NCBI GenBank assembly: GCA_963830455.1
Contig: CAWHMT010000008.1
Span: 316,809-380,808, forward strand
Length of the DNA stretch: 64,000 bases
Source of the DNA: 20CM-2-65-7 sp963830455
GTDB lineage: Bacteria; Gemmatimonadota; Gemmatimonadetes; Gemmatimonadales; GWC2-71-9
Direction of reading: 5' to 3'
The notes beneath the pieces are model-generated. The model was not told where the DNA came from. It made no database searches and saw nothing but the letters and a program-made list of their open reading frames with translations. This document shows, in pieces, positions 35,740 through 45,375 of the stretch (positions are counted from its first letter, which is position 1; each line of letters starts with the position of its first letter). A program made the position numbers and the translations under genes.

Positions 35740-38262
35740 CACACCGCGCGGGCGAAATGACCCCGCGTATACTCCCGACCCGTCACCGCCCGCACCTCTC
35801 CGGGATCGGGCGAGCGACCTTCGGCTAGTGCGTCGAGCGACGCGCGATACGCGGCCGTCACCCGCGCGACGGGATCGCCCGGGACGTTGAACACGAGCCG
35901 AAAGTTGCGAAAACCGGCGCGCCACAGCTCTGGCAGGTACGCGGAGCCGTCCACCGGACGGGAATGCAGCAGGCGGTTGCGGCAGGCATAATCGGTGGCC
36001 ACCGGGAAGACGTAACCCGCGGGATCGGTCAGCTCGACGTTGGGATGTTTCTGCACGCAGAGGTCCCGGCAGGTGTTGACCTTGCGGTCGAACGCCGCCG
36101 ACAGCACGCAGTGCTCGATCGTCATTCCTTCGGGTCGACCGTAGGCGAACACCTCGAAGCCTCTGGCCTCCCATGGCGCCGCGACCTGCGCCATCTCAGC
36201 CGCCGGTCAGCTCGACCGACAGCACGATGCGACGCGCGCCCAGGCGGAAGACCTCAGCCGCGCTGTGCTGGTTGAAGACGTTGACCGCGTAATCCGCGAC
36301 CACGTCGCGGCCCTGGGCCGCCAGCTCGGCGACCATCCCCAGGTGCCCACTGACCAGCGGTGTGCCGAGGGCCAGCCACTTCTCGACGTGCTTCCGATCG
36401 GCAGGCCGGACGATGGTAGGCGTGCGGAGTCGGAGTGTGACTCCCCGCTCCGACAGCTCGGTGGCGAGACGCCTGACGCGCGCGACCGGAGGCATCGGAT
36501 GACGGAGGAACAGGTCGAGCGAGATCTCGTCGGCCCCTGCGTCTGCCGCCAGCAGCGCATCCTCGAGACGCCAGACCTCGGCGACGAGCCGCGCTTCCGC
36601 AGACCCGGGGCCGACGTTCCCAAGCTCCACGCCGGCGATCGCTGCGGCGATCGCGCGGTCTCGGTTCTGGTGGCGGACACGACTGTCCCGTTCCAGGTGC
36701 CCGCTGAGGATCTGCACTGCCTTGCGCCGCAGATCGTTGAGGACGCTGACCGGAACGAAGAGATCCTTCGCGAGGCCGGAAACATCGAGGTCGCCCAGCG
36801 TGAAGGAGGTCTCGCCGAGGCGGCCGAGCTGGGCGCGGAGGCGCGCTTCGTCCAGCCCGTGGCGGGTAGCAGGCGCGAGCGCGGTCGTGCTCTTCACTGT
36901 CACCTCGTCGGCGCCCCCCCCGCCCCGCCCAGTGCGGCAGATGAGCGTGAGTGGCTCGCCGGCGGCACCCAGTGCCGTGACATCCAGGCGAGCGCGCTCG
37001 GGCTCTCCCGTGGAGGGAACGGCGGCAAAGCTTTCACGTGCGCGGGTGAGCAGAGCAGCCTCGGCGGAGCGCACCACGGTCCAGCCGGCCGGAATATCCT
37101 CCGCCGGCTGGAGCGCCTGCCGGAACTTCCCGTGCTGCCGGCCGATCGTCCGGACGCTCCGGACCCCGAAGCCGCGGTTGCCTTTGGCGGGGCCGTCGGG
37201 ATGCTCAAAGCCGAGCCCGTCGCCGCGCTGGATCGGCTGCGAGACCGACACGATCAGCTCGTCCTGCTCGCGCCCGATGACTTCACCGAGTACCGCGCCG
37301 CGGTTGTCGGGCTGGGTGCGTGTCACGTAGTCGCGCCCCGCGCGGCCGCCGTACATGCCGCCGGTGAAGCCGCGCGAGAAGATCTGCACCAAGGGCTGGA
37401 CTTCGGCGGGTGTGGGTGGATGCCAGTCGCCGGCGGCCAGTCGGTCGAGAAAGTCGCGGTAGCCGTGCGTCACGGTCGCCACGTATTCGGGTTTCTTCTT
37501 GCGGCCTTCGACCTTGAGCGTATGGATGCCGGCGTCGGCGATCTCGGCGAGATGCTCCCACGCGCCGAGGTCCCGGGCGGAGATCAGGTAGCCGCGGTCC
37601 AGCTCCGCGCCTCCCCCGCCCCCCCCGCTCGCGGCATCCGTCAGGACGTAGTCCTTGCGGCACGACTGGGCGCAGGATCCCCGGTTGGCGCTGCGTTCCG
37701 AAATCATGCCGGACATGTAGCACTGTCCCGAGTACGCGATGCACAGCGCGCCGTGGACGAAGCTCTCCAGCACCAGCTCCGGGACTGCGCGCCGGATGGT
37801 GCGGATGTCGTCCAGGGTATTCTCGCGCGCGAGCACCACGCGGTCGCATCCCAGATCGCGCAGGACGCGGGCGCCGCGCTCGTCGTGCACGGTCATCTGG
37901 GTCGAGCCGTGAATCTCTAGATCGGGATACAGCTTCTGGATGAGCCGCACGGCGCCAAGGTCCTGCACGATGGCGGCGTCGATTCCGCGATCGATGCACT
38001 CGCCGAGATGATGCAGCGCTTCGTGCAGCTCGGCCGGCTTGAAGAGGATGTTGAACGTCAGGTAGATCCTGGCCCCCCCCCCGTGCGCGTGCGCCAGGCG
38101 GCAGGCCTGCTCCAGGTCATCCAGGGTCAACTGCGCCCCTTCGTCCCGAGCATTGAACTTGTCCACGCCGAGGTAGATCGCATCGGCGCCGTTGCCGAGA
38201 GCGGCACGAACGGCGTCGAGGCTGCCGGCGGGGGCGAGGAGCTCAGGGACGGGGCGGAGCAT
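35739..38262 (-). CDS. Peptidase U32 / RlhA-like protein, frame broken once
   Basis: About 840 residues as two overlapping frames. The first part (38262-36196) opens PELLAPAGSLDAVRAAL, with HGSTQMTVH, the Cys cluster YSGQCYMSGM...GSCAQSCRKDY that binds an Fe-S cluster in this family, and KVEGRKKKPEYVA; the DUF3656-like middle follows. It stops at ELTGG. One base removed near 36,196 joins it to the second part, which continues EVFAYGRPEGMTIEHCVLSA with Cys ligands of the C-terminal domain. RlhA hydroxylates 23S rRNA C2501 in E. coli; paralogues act on other substrates, so the target here is unsure. Poly-Gly loops (SGGGGGGAE) come from C-runs. Mug follows with a one-base overlap. Confidence 0.85.
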
Positions 38263-38317
38263 GAGGGAAAGGTAGCGTCGGCAGAAAAGGCCTTGGATCA
38301 TGTTTGACACCCCAGGC

Positions 38318-38337
38318 TTGACAACAAAAGTTGTCAA
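38318..38337. promoter_or_regulatory. Perfect palindromic operator upstream of the ArsR-type gene
   Basis: TTGACAACAAAAGTTGTCAA is an 8+4+8 perfect inverted repeat, 15 bp before the ATG at 38353. Its TTGACA also looks like a -35 box, so a bound regulator would block its own promoter. It is AT-rich for this GC-rich DNA. Confidence 0.8.
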
Positions 38338-38352
38338 TGATACCATCTCCTC

Positions 38353-38964
38353 ATGCTCGACATCCAAGTCATCGATGATCCGGCGGCGGCGACGGTGGCC
38401 TTGGAGCCGACGCGAAGCCGACTCCTCTCCGAACTGGCCGCGCCCGCCTCGGCGGCGACGTTGGCCACGCGGGTCGGCCTGGCTCGGCAGAAGGTCAACT
38501 ACCACCTGAACGCGCTGGAGGCGCACGGGCTGGTGCGGCTGGCCCAGGAACGCAAGTGGGGCGGGCTGACGGAACGGCTGCTCGTCGCGACGGCCGCTTC
38601 CTACGTCGTTTCGCCGAGCGCCCTGGGCCCGGTCGCCGTCGATCCGAATCGGGAAGTCGATCGGCTGTCCGCGAGCTATCTCATCGCCCTGGGCGCTCGG
38701 GTGGTCCGCGAGGTGGGCGATCTCGTTCGTCGTGCGAAAGCGACGGGCAAACGCCTGGCGACCCTGGCGGTGGATACCGAGGTTCGCTTCCGGTCGCCCG
38801 CGGACCGCGCGGCGTTCACCCACGAACTCGCCGAAGCCATCGCGACACTCGTTTCGAAATATCACGATGCATCCGCCCCCGGCGGCCGCGCGCATCGCCT
38901 GGTCGTCGTGGCGCACCCCCTACCGCAGAAATCCGATCCTGAAAGAACTAGGGAGCAATCATGA
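38353..38964 (+). CDS. ArsR-type winged-helix regulator
   Basis: 203 residues. The winged helix is at about 18-75 (RSRLLSELAAPASAATLATRVGLARQKVNYHLNALEAHGLV, read as several segments). The C-terminal 120 residues are helical, longer than metal-sensing ArsR proteins, and lack a Cys metal site. It heads a three-gene operon with SRPBCC and RibD-like genes, a common trio in soil bacteria, and a palindromic operator lies upstream. Confidence 0.88.
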   Translation: MLDIQVIDDPAAATVALEPTRSRLLSELAAPASAATLATRVGLARQKVNYHLNALEAHGLVRLAQERKWGGLTERLLVATAASYVVSPSALGPVAVDPNREVDRLSASYLIALGARVVREVGDLVRRAKATGKRLATLAVDTEVRFRSPADRAAFTHELAEAIATLVSKYHDASAPGGRAHRLVVVAHPLPQKSDPERTREQS

Positions 38965-39788
38965 GCGTGAAGAAAGAAGCCAACGGTCGCCGTTCCGTCA
39001 CGGTTGAATTCGAGGTCCCCGGCACTCCGGAGGAAGTCTGGCAGGCTATCGCCACCGGACCGGGCATTTCGTCCTGGTTCGTGCCAACGGAGATCGAGGA
39101 GCGCGACGGGAAACCCGTCGCAGTGAAGTACAAGTTCGGTCCGGGCGTTGAGCCACACGGCGTGGTGACGACCTGGGATCCCCCCCGGATCTTCGCCCAG
39201 CAGGCAGACGGCGGGTTCCAGGGCTCGCCGCCGATCGCGGCCGAGTGGAGCATTGAAGCGCGCGGAGGAGGCACCTGCATCGTCCGCCTTGTCCATAGCC
39301 TGTTCGCCAGCACGGACGAATGGGACAACCAGCTGGAAGGTGCCACATCCGGATGGTCAGGTTTCTTGAACATCCTGCGGCTCTATCTCACGCACTTCCG
39401 CGGCCAACGCTCTGCGATCATGCAGGTCACGACTCCCATCGCGAGTACGGAGGCGGAAGCCTGGGAAACGCTGACGGCGGCACTGGGAGTGAAAGGGGTG
39501 AGCGTTGGGCAGCGTTGGACGACGCCCGCGGGTGTCTCACCGCTCAGCGGCGTGGTGGAGCTTGTCACGGAGAATCCCTACGACGCACTGCTGCGACTCG
39601 ACAAGCCGGGGCCAGGCATAGCGGCCCTTGGCGCAGTCACCTATCCCGGTGGCCAGAGCGTGGTGGCGATGAACCTCTACCTTTACGGCGATCAGGCGGC
39701 CGGAACAGTCGCCCGCGAAACGCCGCGGTGGCAGGCGTGGTTTCAGAGTCGCTTCCCGATGCCGACGGAGGCGAGCGAGAGCAAATGA
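38961..39788 (+). CDS. SRPBCC / AHSA1 domain protein
   Basis: 275 residues, overlapping the ArsR stop by 4 bp (ATGA). The first half is a START/Bet-v-1 type AHSA1 fold (VTVEFEVPGTPEEVWQAIAT, ISSWFVPTEIEERDG, HGVVTTWDPP). The second half is a diverged repeat of the same fold with TPIASTEAEAWETLTAALG. Such pairs with ArsR regulators are thought to bind hydrophobic ligands. The ligand is unknown. Confidence 0.85.
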   Translation: MSVKKEANGRRSVTVEFEVPGTPEEVWQAIATGPGISSWFVPTEIEERDGKPVAVKYKFGPGVEPHGVVTTWDPPRIFAQQADGGFQGSPPIAAEWSIEARGGGTCIVRLVHSLFASTDEWDNQLEGATSGWSGFLNILRLYLTHFRGQRSAIMQVTTPIASTEAEAWETLTAALGVKGVSVGQRWTTPAGVSPLSGVVELVTENPYDALLRLDKPGPGIAALGAVTYPGGQSVVAMNLYLYGDQAAGTVARETPRWQAWFQSRFPMPTEASESK

Positions 39789-40366
39789 GACGGCTCAAGA
39801 TCATCGAACACATCTCGCTGGACGGCGTGATCCAGCACTCCGCCGATGATGGCGATTTCCCCTACAGCGACTGGACCGCGCCCTATCGGACCCCCGCTGG
39901 GCGAGACATGGTCATGGCGGCACACGGGGAGCGCTTCGATCTGCTGCTTGGTCGTCGCACCTACGATATCTGGTCGGGCTTCTGGCCAAAGGCGCCAAGC
40001 AGTCCGATCGGGGACCGACTCAACGCGGCAACGAAGTATGTCGCGACCCACCGTCCGGAAAGTCTTGAGTGGGGACCGTTCGAGGGCGTTGGACCGGACA
40101 TTGTCGAGGGCATTCGCCGCATCAAGACGCAGGACAGCCCGAACCTTGTCCTCTCAGGCAGCTCCACGCTGACATCGACGCTGCTCGAACGTGGGCTTGT
40201 GGATGAAGTCGTGCTGATCGTCTCTCCGGTCCTGCTGGGTACGGGGAAGCGCTTCTTTGCGGAGGGAACGCCGGCACGCGCCTTCGAGCTCGTCAGCACG
40301 ACAGCAACGCCGTCCGGCGTCATCCTCAGTCATTACAAGGTCGCCGGGCCTTTGAAGACCGGATAG
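39785..40366 (+). CDS. Dihydrofolate reductase-like (RibD C-terminal) protein
   Basis: 193 residues. Start overlaps the previous stop by 4 bp (ATGA). Motifs: ISLDGVIQ, FDLLLGRRTYDIWSGFW (NADPH-binding), NLVLSGSSTLTSTLL and DEVVLIVSPVLLGTGKRFF. The family is DHFR-like and often reductive; the substrate is unknown. Last gene of the ArsR operon, followed by a strong hairpin. Confidence 0.9.
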   Translation: MRRLKIIEHISLDGVIQHSADDGDFPYSDWTAPYRTPAGRDMVMAAHGERFDLLLGRRTYDIWSGFWPKAPSSPIGDRLNAATKYVATHRPESLEWGPFEGVGPDIVEGIRRIKTQDSPNLVLSGSSTLTSTLLERGLVDEVVLIVSPVLLGTGKRFFAEGTPARAFELVSTTATPSGVILSHYKVAGPLKTG

Positions 40367-40431
40367 TTCGACCGCGCGACCTCGAGGCGCCTTTCGCGGC
40401 ACGTCCACTCTGAAGATCGCTCAGAAGGTGA

Positions 40432-40457
40432 CGAGGGCCGCCAAGCAGCGGCCCTCG
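40432..40457. terminator. Bidirectional hairpin between convergent genes
   Basis: A 10-bp perfect stem, CGAGGGCCGC with GCGGCCCTCG, around the loop CAAGCA. It lies between the RibD-like gene (stop 40366) and the convergent DUF1269 gene (stop 40487). No T tract. Confidence 0.6.
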
Positions 40458-40486
40458 CCGATCCGCGCTCCTTCTCCGATAGTGGT

Positions 40487-41206
40487 TCAGACAGGGGTCT
40501 TCGCCAGCTCTTTGAGAGCTTGGCCGGCAGCGGCGGCGTTCTTCTTGACGATGGCCTTCTTCGCCTGCTGGCGCGCTGCGAACGCTTCGCGCCGCTCTGT
40601 CGCCTTCTGCTGCTGCGCCTCGATCCTCGCCTGAAGCTGGTCGAGCTTCTTTTGCAGCTTTGCCTTGCGGTCGGCATGAGCCTTCGAGAGTTCACTCTTG
40701 AGCTGCGCGACATCCGCCTTCATCGCGGCGATATCCTCGTCATCGATCTTCTCCTGGACTTCCCACAGAGCGCGGCGGAACACGACGCCTCCGAGCGTCT
40801 CCATCCGGCTGTCCACCGGCGTCGTCCACTCCTCGTCGATTTCCGCGATGATCGCGACCTTGTTGGGCGTCAGCGATTGCGACACGTCGTCGACGAAATC
40901 CTCGCCCACGCGGGCGGTGTCGATATCGTAGAACGCACCGAGCGTCATGCCCGACAGGGCGCCGACGGCCACCCCAAGCGGCCCACCCAGCAGCCCGATC
41001 AGACTGCCCACAGCCGTCCCCGTGAGCGTGCCGACCGGCCCGTCGTCGTCGAACTGCTTGACGCTGATCGTGCCGTTCGCATGCTTGACGACCACGCCAC
41101 CCGCGTAAATGCTGATGCTGCCTTCCACCTCGAGCTGCCGAAGGGCCGATGTACCTTCAAAGGCCTTCTGCTCGTTGTCGAAAACCACCACTAGCATCCG
41201 TTCCAT
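40487..41206 (-). CDS. DUF1269 family protein with long charged coiled coil
   Basis: 239 residues. The first 140 match DUF1269: MLVVVFDNEQKAFEG, DDGPVGTLTGTAVGSLIGLLGGP, a Gly-rich hydrophobic hairpin, and KVAIIAEIDEEWTTPVD. The last 90 are a strong Lys/Glu/Ala coiled coil (SELSKAHADRKAKLQKKLDQ). Members are often stress-associated; function is not established. Confidence 0.82.
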   Translation of the reverse strand: MERMLVVVFDNEQKAFEGTSALRQLEVEGSISIYAGGVVVKHANGTISVKQFDDDGPVGTLTGTAVGSLIGLLGGPLGVAVGALSGMTLGAFYDIDTARVGEDFVDDVSQSLTPNKVAIIAEIDEEWTTPVDSRMETLGGVVFRRALWEVQEKIDDEDIAAMKADVAQLKSELSKAHADRKAKLQKKLDQLQARIEAQQQKATERREAFAARQQAKKAIVKKNAAAAGQALKELAKTPV

Positions 41207-41392
41207 TGTCCGATCCTCCGTTCGAATTGTTCGAGAGCCACATCCCGCCTGATCACCGAGTCTTCGGTGTCTAGAAAGGCAACCGCTGTGCCACAGCTAC
41301 GTCCTGCGTTGCCAATGGATTACGTGACTGGTGCCGTGGCGAAGCTCGACAAATGGCGAGTTTCGACACGCCAGCGGGCAGGAGCCGCGGAC

Positions 41393-42802
41393 TTATTCGG
41401 TCTGGAAGCGATGCTTGTCGATGCGCAGGGAACGAATTTTGGATTCGAGCGTGGAGCGCGGGATCCCGAGTTTGGCGGCCGCGCCGTCCGGACCGGCCAC
41501 GCGACCGCGCGAGCCGGCCAGTGCGCGTTCGATCAGTTCCTTCTCCTCGTGGGCGCTCGGGCGGCCCAGGCCCTTGGCGTCGGCCCCCCGCCGGCTCGAT
41601 CGTTGTGCGAGCCATTTTTCATCGACCACGAGCGTGCCCTCGCAGAGGATCACCGCCCGCTGGATCACGTTCTGCAGTTCGCGAACGTTGCCCGGCCAGT
41701 CGTACGACGTGAGCAGATCGATGGTCCTGTGACTGACCGATGTAATCGTCCTCCCCAGCTGTGCCGCATACCGTTGCGTCAGATATTCAATGAGCAGCGG
41801 AATGTCCGCGGGGCGCTCGCGCAGCGGCGGCACTTGCAGCGGAAAGACGCTCAACCGGTAATAGAGATCGCTCCGAAACGACCCTTCCGCGATTGCCTTG
41901 TCGAGGTCGCGGTTCGTCGCGGCGATCACCCGCACGTCTGCGGGAATCAACTTGCCGCCGCCGACGCGCTCGAATGTCCGCTCCTGCAGGACCCGGAGCA
42001 GGGCGATCTGGGTCTCCTGCGGAAGCTCGCCCACCTCGTCGAGGAAGATGGTTCCCCCTTCCGCCAGCTCGAAGCGGCCGAGATGGCGCTGCACGGCGCC
42101 GGTGAAGGCCCCTCTTTCGTGGCCGAACAGCTCCGAGGTGGTCAGCGACGGGGGAATGGCGCCGCAGTTCACGGGCACGAATGGCCGTGAGGCGCGGGGC
42201 GACCGCCGGTGGATCGCGCGGGCGATCAGTTCTTTTCCGGTGCCGGTCTCGCCGGTAATCAGCACCGTCGAATCGGTGCTCGCCACCTTCGCTACGAGCA
42301 CCAGAAGCTGACGGAGCGGCGCCGAAGAGCCGACGATCTCCTCGAACATCGAGGTCTGGGTGATCTCGTCTCGGAGGGCGATGTTTTCCTTGTGGAGCTG
42401 CTCCTTTAGGCGGTGCAGCTCCTGCTCCGCCCGTTTGCGGTCATCGATATCGGTGATCGTTCCATACCATCGGATGACCGCGCCTGTTTGGTCTCGCAGC
42501 GGAACGGCGCGCGTCAGGAGCCATCGGTACTTCCCCTCTGCGTCACGCCCACGCATTTCCAGTTCGAGAGGATGTCCTGCGGCGATCGCCTGCCGCCATT
42601 GCTGCACGACGCGGTCGCGATCGTCCGGATGAATCATGCTCGTCCACTTCCAGCCGAGGACGTCGTCCGGGGTGTGCCGCATCCGCTGGAGCCAGCTCTC
42701 GGTCACAAACTCGAAAGCGCCATCCGGCCCGGCGGTCCAGACGAAGGCCGGGATCGTCTCAAGAATCGTCCGAAGCTCCTGCTCCGATTTTGGTTTCATC
42801 AC
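41393..42802 (-). CDS. PAS / sigma-54-interacting transcriptional activator
   Basis: 469 residues. A PAS domain at about 8-125 (FVWTAGPDGAFEFVTESWL, MIHPDDRDRVVQQW) is followed by a short coiled coil. The AAA+ domain at 150-385 has Walker A GETGTGKE, the sigma-54 contact GAFTGA, Walker B GGTIFLDEVGELP and the arginine region NVRELQNVI. A Fis-type helix-turn-helix closes it (AAAKLGIPRSTLESKIRSL). No receiver domain, so the PAS is the likely sensor. Ligand unknown. Confidence 0.93.
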   Translation of the reverse strand: MMKPKSEQELRTILETIPAFVWTAGPDGAFEFVTESWLQRMRHTPDDVLGWKWTSMIHPDDRDRVVQQWRQAIAAGHPLELEMRGRDAEGKYRWLLTRAVPLRDQTGAVIRWYGTITDIDDRKRAEQELHRLKEQLHKENIALRDEITQTSMFEEIVGSSAPLRQLLVLVAKVASTDSTVLITGETGTGKELIARAIHRRSPRASRPFVPVNCGAIPPSLTTSELFGHERGAFTGAVQRHLGRFELAEGGTIFLDEVGELPQETQIALLRVLQERTFERVGGGKLIPADVRVIAATNRDLDKAIAEGSFRSDLYYRLSVFPLQVPPLRERPADIPLLIEYLTQRYAAQLGRTITSVSHRTIDLLTSYDWPGNVRELQNVIQRAVILCEGTLVVDEKWLAQRSSRRGADAKGLGRPSAHEEKELIERALAGSRGRVAGPDGAAAKLGIPRSTLESKIRSLRIDKHRFQTE

Positions 42803-42874
42803 GGCCGCACGTTAGACCGGCCGGTCATCGGACCGTCCCGTTCGACGGAGACCAAATGCGTCGCGGACAGAACC

Positions 42875-43342
42875 TCATTGCGCGCACACGACGTTCGCAT
42901 GGCGAGCCGTTAACCGCCACTGTCCATTACGCTGCATCCAGAAGTGGGTATAGCGCCGACGAACGGTTTGTCCAGCGAACGGCGCTCTGTTCACAGGGGT
43001 CACGATCTCGGATCCCATTACGATGACCACGTTTCCGTGAAACAGAATGCCTTCGATCTCGCGCACAAAGGAGGAATAGTCGATCGTGCCGTTCCGGATG
43101 AGGGCGACGACAGCATCGGCGCCTCGCGTGATGCTATTGCGCGGGTTATTGACAGTGAAATCAGGTGTCCAAATCGCCCTCAAAGCCGCCGAGTCGCGAC
43201 GGAGCAGGCCCTCTGCCTCAGCCCGATCGAGACGCCGAATCGCGTTTTCGATGGAGTCTTGCGCCATACTCTGACCGGACGCAGTGCTGATGCCCATCTG
43301 CATGAGGCAGAGCGCTAGAGGCCACAAGTGGCGACTCGCCAT
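42875..43342 (-). CDS. Exported NTF2-like (DUF4440) protein
   Basis: 155 residues with a signal peptide (LALCLMQMGISTASGQ). SnoaL/NTF2 pattern: IRRLDRAEAEGLLRRDSAAL, RAIWTPDFTVNNPRN, FWMQRNGQWRLTARHANVV. Similar in length and layout to the protein at 31912, but not a close copy. Activity unknown. Confidence 0.8.
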   Translation of the reverse strand: MASRHLWPLALCLMQMGISTASGQSMAQDSIENAIRRLDRAEAEGLLRRDSAALRAIWTPDFTVNNPRNSITRGADAVVALIRNGTIDYSSFVREIEGILFHGNVVIVMGSEIVTPVNRAPFAGQTVRRRYTHFWMQRNGQWRLTARHANVVCAQ

Positions 43343-43362
43343 GTTGATCTCCTAGGAATCCG

Positions 43363-44514
43363 TCAGGTCAGGCAGCGATCAATCGTCGTGAGCGCCTGCT
43401 GGATGTCATCCGCGTCATTATAAAGATGTGGGGAGAATCTCAGGACGCTCCGGCGCGCCGAGACGACGATCCCGGCTTCGTTGAGACGTTCGGCCAGGAT
43501 CCGCACGTCCATGTCGGCGAACCGGGTGGCGACGATCGAGGAGCGCGCGCCGTCGTCCGTGGGCGACAGGATTTCGGCGTTCCTTTCGCGCAATCCCTCG
43601 ATCAGGAGATCGGCGAGCGTCTGGTTCCTGGAAAAGATCCGGCGGACGTCCAGCCGCAACAGGTAATCGATCGAGCTGGCGAGACCCGGCGCGCACCCGT
43701 AGGCCATCGTGCTGAACTCAAAACGGTGGGCGTTCGGGGGGAGCTGCAGTCGATCGGGACGCAGATCCCACATCCGCTCATGCGATCGGAATCCGACGAG
43801 CCCCGGGTCGAGTCGTTCGTGAAGACGGGGCGCGAGATACATCACGGCGACGCCGAACGGCCCGCACAGCCACTTGTAGGATGCAGTAATCAGCGCGTCG
43901 ACCCCGAGCGCCCCCACGTCGATCGGGATCCCGCCGGCCGACTGCGTTGCGTCGATGACGAGCAGGGCTCCGTTCCGGTGCGCGGCTTCAGCGAGCCCCG
44001 CCACGTCGAGTCGCTGGCCGGTGCTGTAAATCACATCGGAGACGCAGACGACGGCGGTCCTGGAATCGATCAGGCCGATCAGATCGTCGGCCAGATGATA
44101 ATCGCCCTTCATGTCGGCGAGCCTGACTTCGGCTCCCGTGTGGCGCGCGACGCGCGCCCACGGGTAGACCGTGCTGGGAAAATCGAGACCGGTGCCGACG
44201 ATGTTGCTGCCGGCAGCCGGCGCGACGGCCCAGGCGAGGGAAGCGAGCAGCTCGGTCGCGCTCGATCCGACCGCGATCTCCTCGGGACGGCAGTTGAACA
44301 GCCGCGCGGCCGAAGCGTGCAGTGGCGCGAAGGCCCGCTCCTCGGCGGCCTCGTCGAAATGGATCGTCCCGTTCTCGGCGAGATCATGCGTCCATTCGAC
44401 CACCGTGCGCTCCGCCCCGCTGTACATGAGGCAGACAGAGGCGGTGTTGAGGTAGACACTCTTCCCGCTCGCGGGAAAATCGTCCGGTGCGACGATGGGG
44501 CTCAGGTCGGACAA
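43363..44514 (-). CDS. Class V aminotransferase (cysteine desulfurase/isopenicillin epimerase type)
   Basis: 383 residues from TTG at 44514, chosen because GGAGGTGA lies 7 bp upstream and the family starts just before the segment VYLNTAS. The frame extends to 44700 without a good start. PLP motifs: SSATELLASLAWAVAP, CVSDVIYSTGQRLDV, VIDATQSAGGIPIDV and the PLP lysine in ALITASYKWLCGPFG. No catalytic Cys loop for a desulfurase is obvious. The gene ends the chromosomal side beside the cassette array. Confidence 0.85.
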   Translation of the reverse strand: MSDLSPIVAPDDFPASGKSVYLNTASVCLMYSGAERTVVEWTHDLAENGTIHFDEAAEERAFAPLHASAARLFNCRPEEIAVGSSATELLASLAWAVAPAAGSNIVGTGLDFPSTVYPWARVARHTGAEVRLADMKGDYHLADDLIGLIDSRTAVVCVSDVIYSTGQRLDVAGLAEAAHRNGALLVIDATQSAGGIPIDVGALGVDALITASYKWLCGPFGVAVMYLAPRLHERLDPGLVGFRSHERMWDLRPDRLQLPPNAHRFEFSTMAYGCAPGLASSIDYLLRLDVRRIFSRNQTLADLLIEGLRERNAEILSPTDDGARSSIVATRFADMDVRILAERLNEAGIVVSARRSVLRFSPHLYNDADDIQQALTTIDRCLT

Positions 44515-44717
44515 TGCAGTGTCACCTCCGATTCCATCCGCCCTTGCCGTGCTTGGCTTTAGGGTCTGTCCCGAGGACACTCCCTGCCTCACCTCAGCGT
44601 CAAAAGCGGACGCCCAGGGAGGTCCCGGTGTCCATCCTCCGATAAGCCTCTCGCAAGCCGAGCGTGAACCAAGCAGCGACGGCAACCCCGCGGCGAGCAA
44701 CTCGTTCTGATGTCATA

Positions 44718-44809
44718 TCGGGACGCTTCGCGGCTGGAAGCTGCGGCGCGCTGATGAAAGATTCATTCCCTAATCTACGCGCGCCGCGAGCTTCAAGCGC
44801 TTGTTAGGC
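44718..44809 (-). other. Integron attC site (array left end)
   Basis: Minus strand: R'' GCCTAAC (44809-44803), left arm AAGCGCTTGAAGCTCGCGGC, loop with TTAGGGAATGAATCTTTC, right arm GCGCCGCAGCTTCCAGC. The R' position reads GTCCCGA (44724-44718), off consensus, as expected for the last site next to chromosome. The extra G in GCGCTTGAAGCT against AGCTT is the extrahelical base. Confidence 0.75.
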
Positions 44810-45361
44810 CGCGCGCTCATGATGTTCTCCTCGTTCCTTGAGGACACCACTCGCGAGCAGCAAAACGACTAACAGGACTGCGATCAATCCATGACTCGCG
44901 AAGATCTCAAGAGCACCGCCGTGCGTGTGAATCGGACGCTCACTGTATTCCCGCAGGTGAACGACAGTCGCACCACCGAGATAGACTGCCCAGCAAACCG
45001 CCGGCGCGATGAGAAAGCTGCCACGGTACCTCAATGCGAGAATCGACAGCAGCGACATCCCGAGATAGCCATATCCGAAGAACGCGAGGAGCGGGCCAGG
45101 ACTGAAGCCAAAGCTCGCCGCTGCTCGATCTGGACTCACAAGAAGCCAGACGCTCACCGCCAACATCGGTATGCCGCAATAGCCTACGAGGAGATAGAGC
45201 AAGCCGATCTGTGCTATGCGGGGAACCGCGCGCTCCTTCGTGAGCACGAGATGGACCGTCGTGGCGACCAGCAAGGCTACCAATAGGAAGAAAAAGTGCA
45301 CGTGGGACCTCAGTAGGCGGCGGCCTACGACCTGCCATTCACGCGCGAGCGCGGACGGCAC
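44804..45361 (-). CDS. Integral membrane protein (cassette gene)
   Basis: 185 residues from a GTG, with five or six membrane helices (FFFLLVALLVATTVHLVL, IGLLYLLVGYCGIPML, PLLAFFGYGYLGMSLLSIL, HGLIAVLLVVLLLA). The TAA stop is inside the attC R'' box GCCTAAC, so the gene is fused to its recombination site. It shares a cassette with the DUF3788 gene 14 bp upstream, with no attC between. Function unknown. Confidence 0.75.
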   Translation of the reverse strand: MPSALAREWQVVGRRLLRSHVHFFFLLVALLVATTVHLVLTKERAVPRIAQIGLLYLLVGYCGIPMLAVSVWLLVSPDRAAASFGFSPGPLLAFFGYGYLGMSLLSILALRYRGSFLIAPAVCWAVYLGGATVVHLREYSERPIHTHGGALEIFASHGLIAVLLVVLLLASGVLKERGEHHERAA

Positions 45362-45375
45362 CGCCCTTCCGTCAA

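Noticed and set aside
36265..37920. 551-residue plus-strand frame opposite the U32 gene
   Set aside because: Shadow frame with no recognisable motif.
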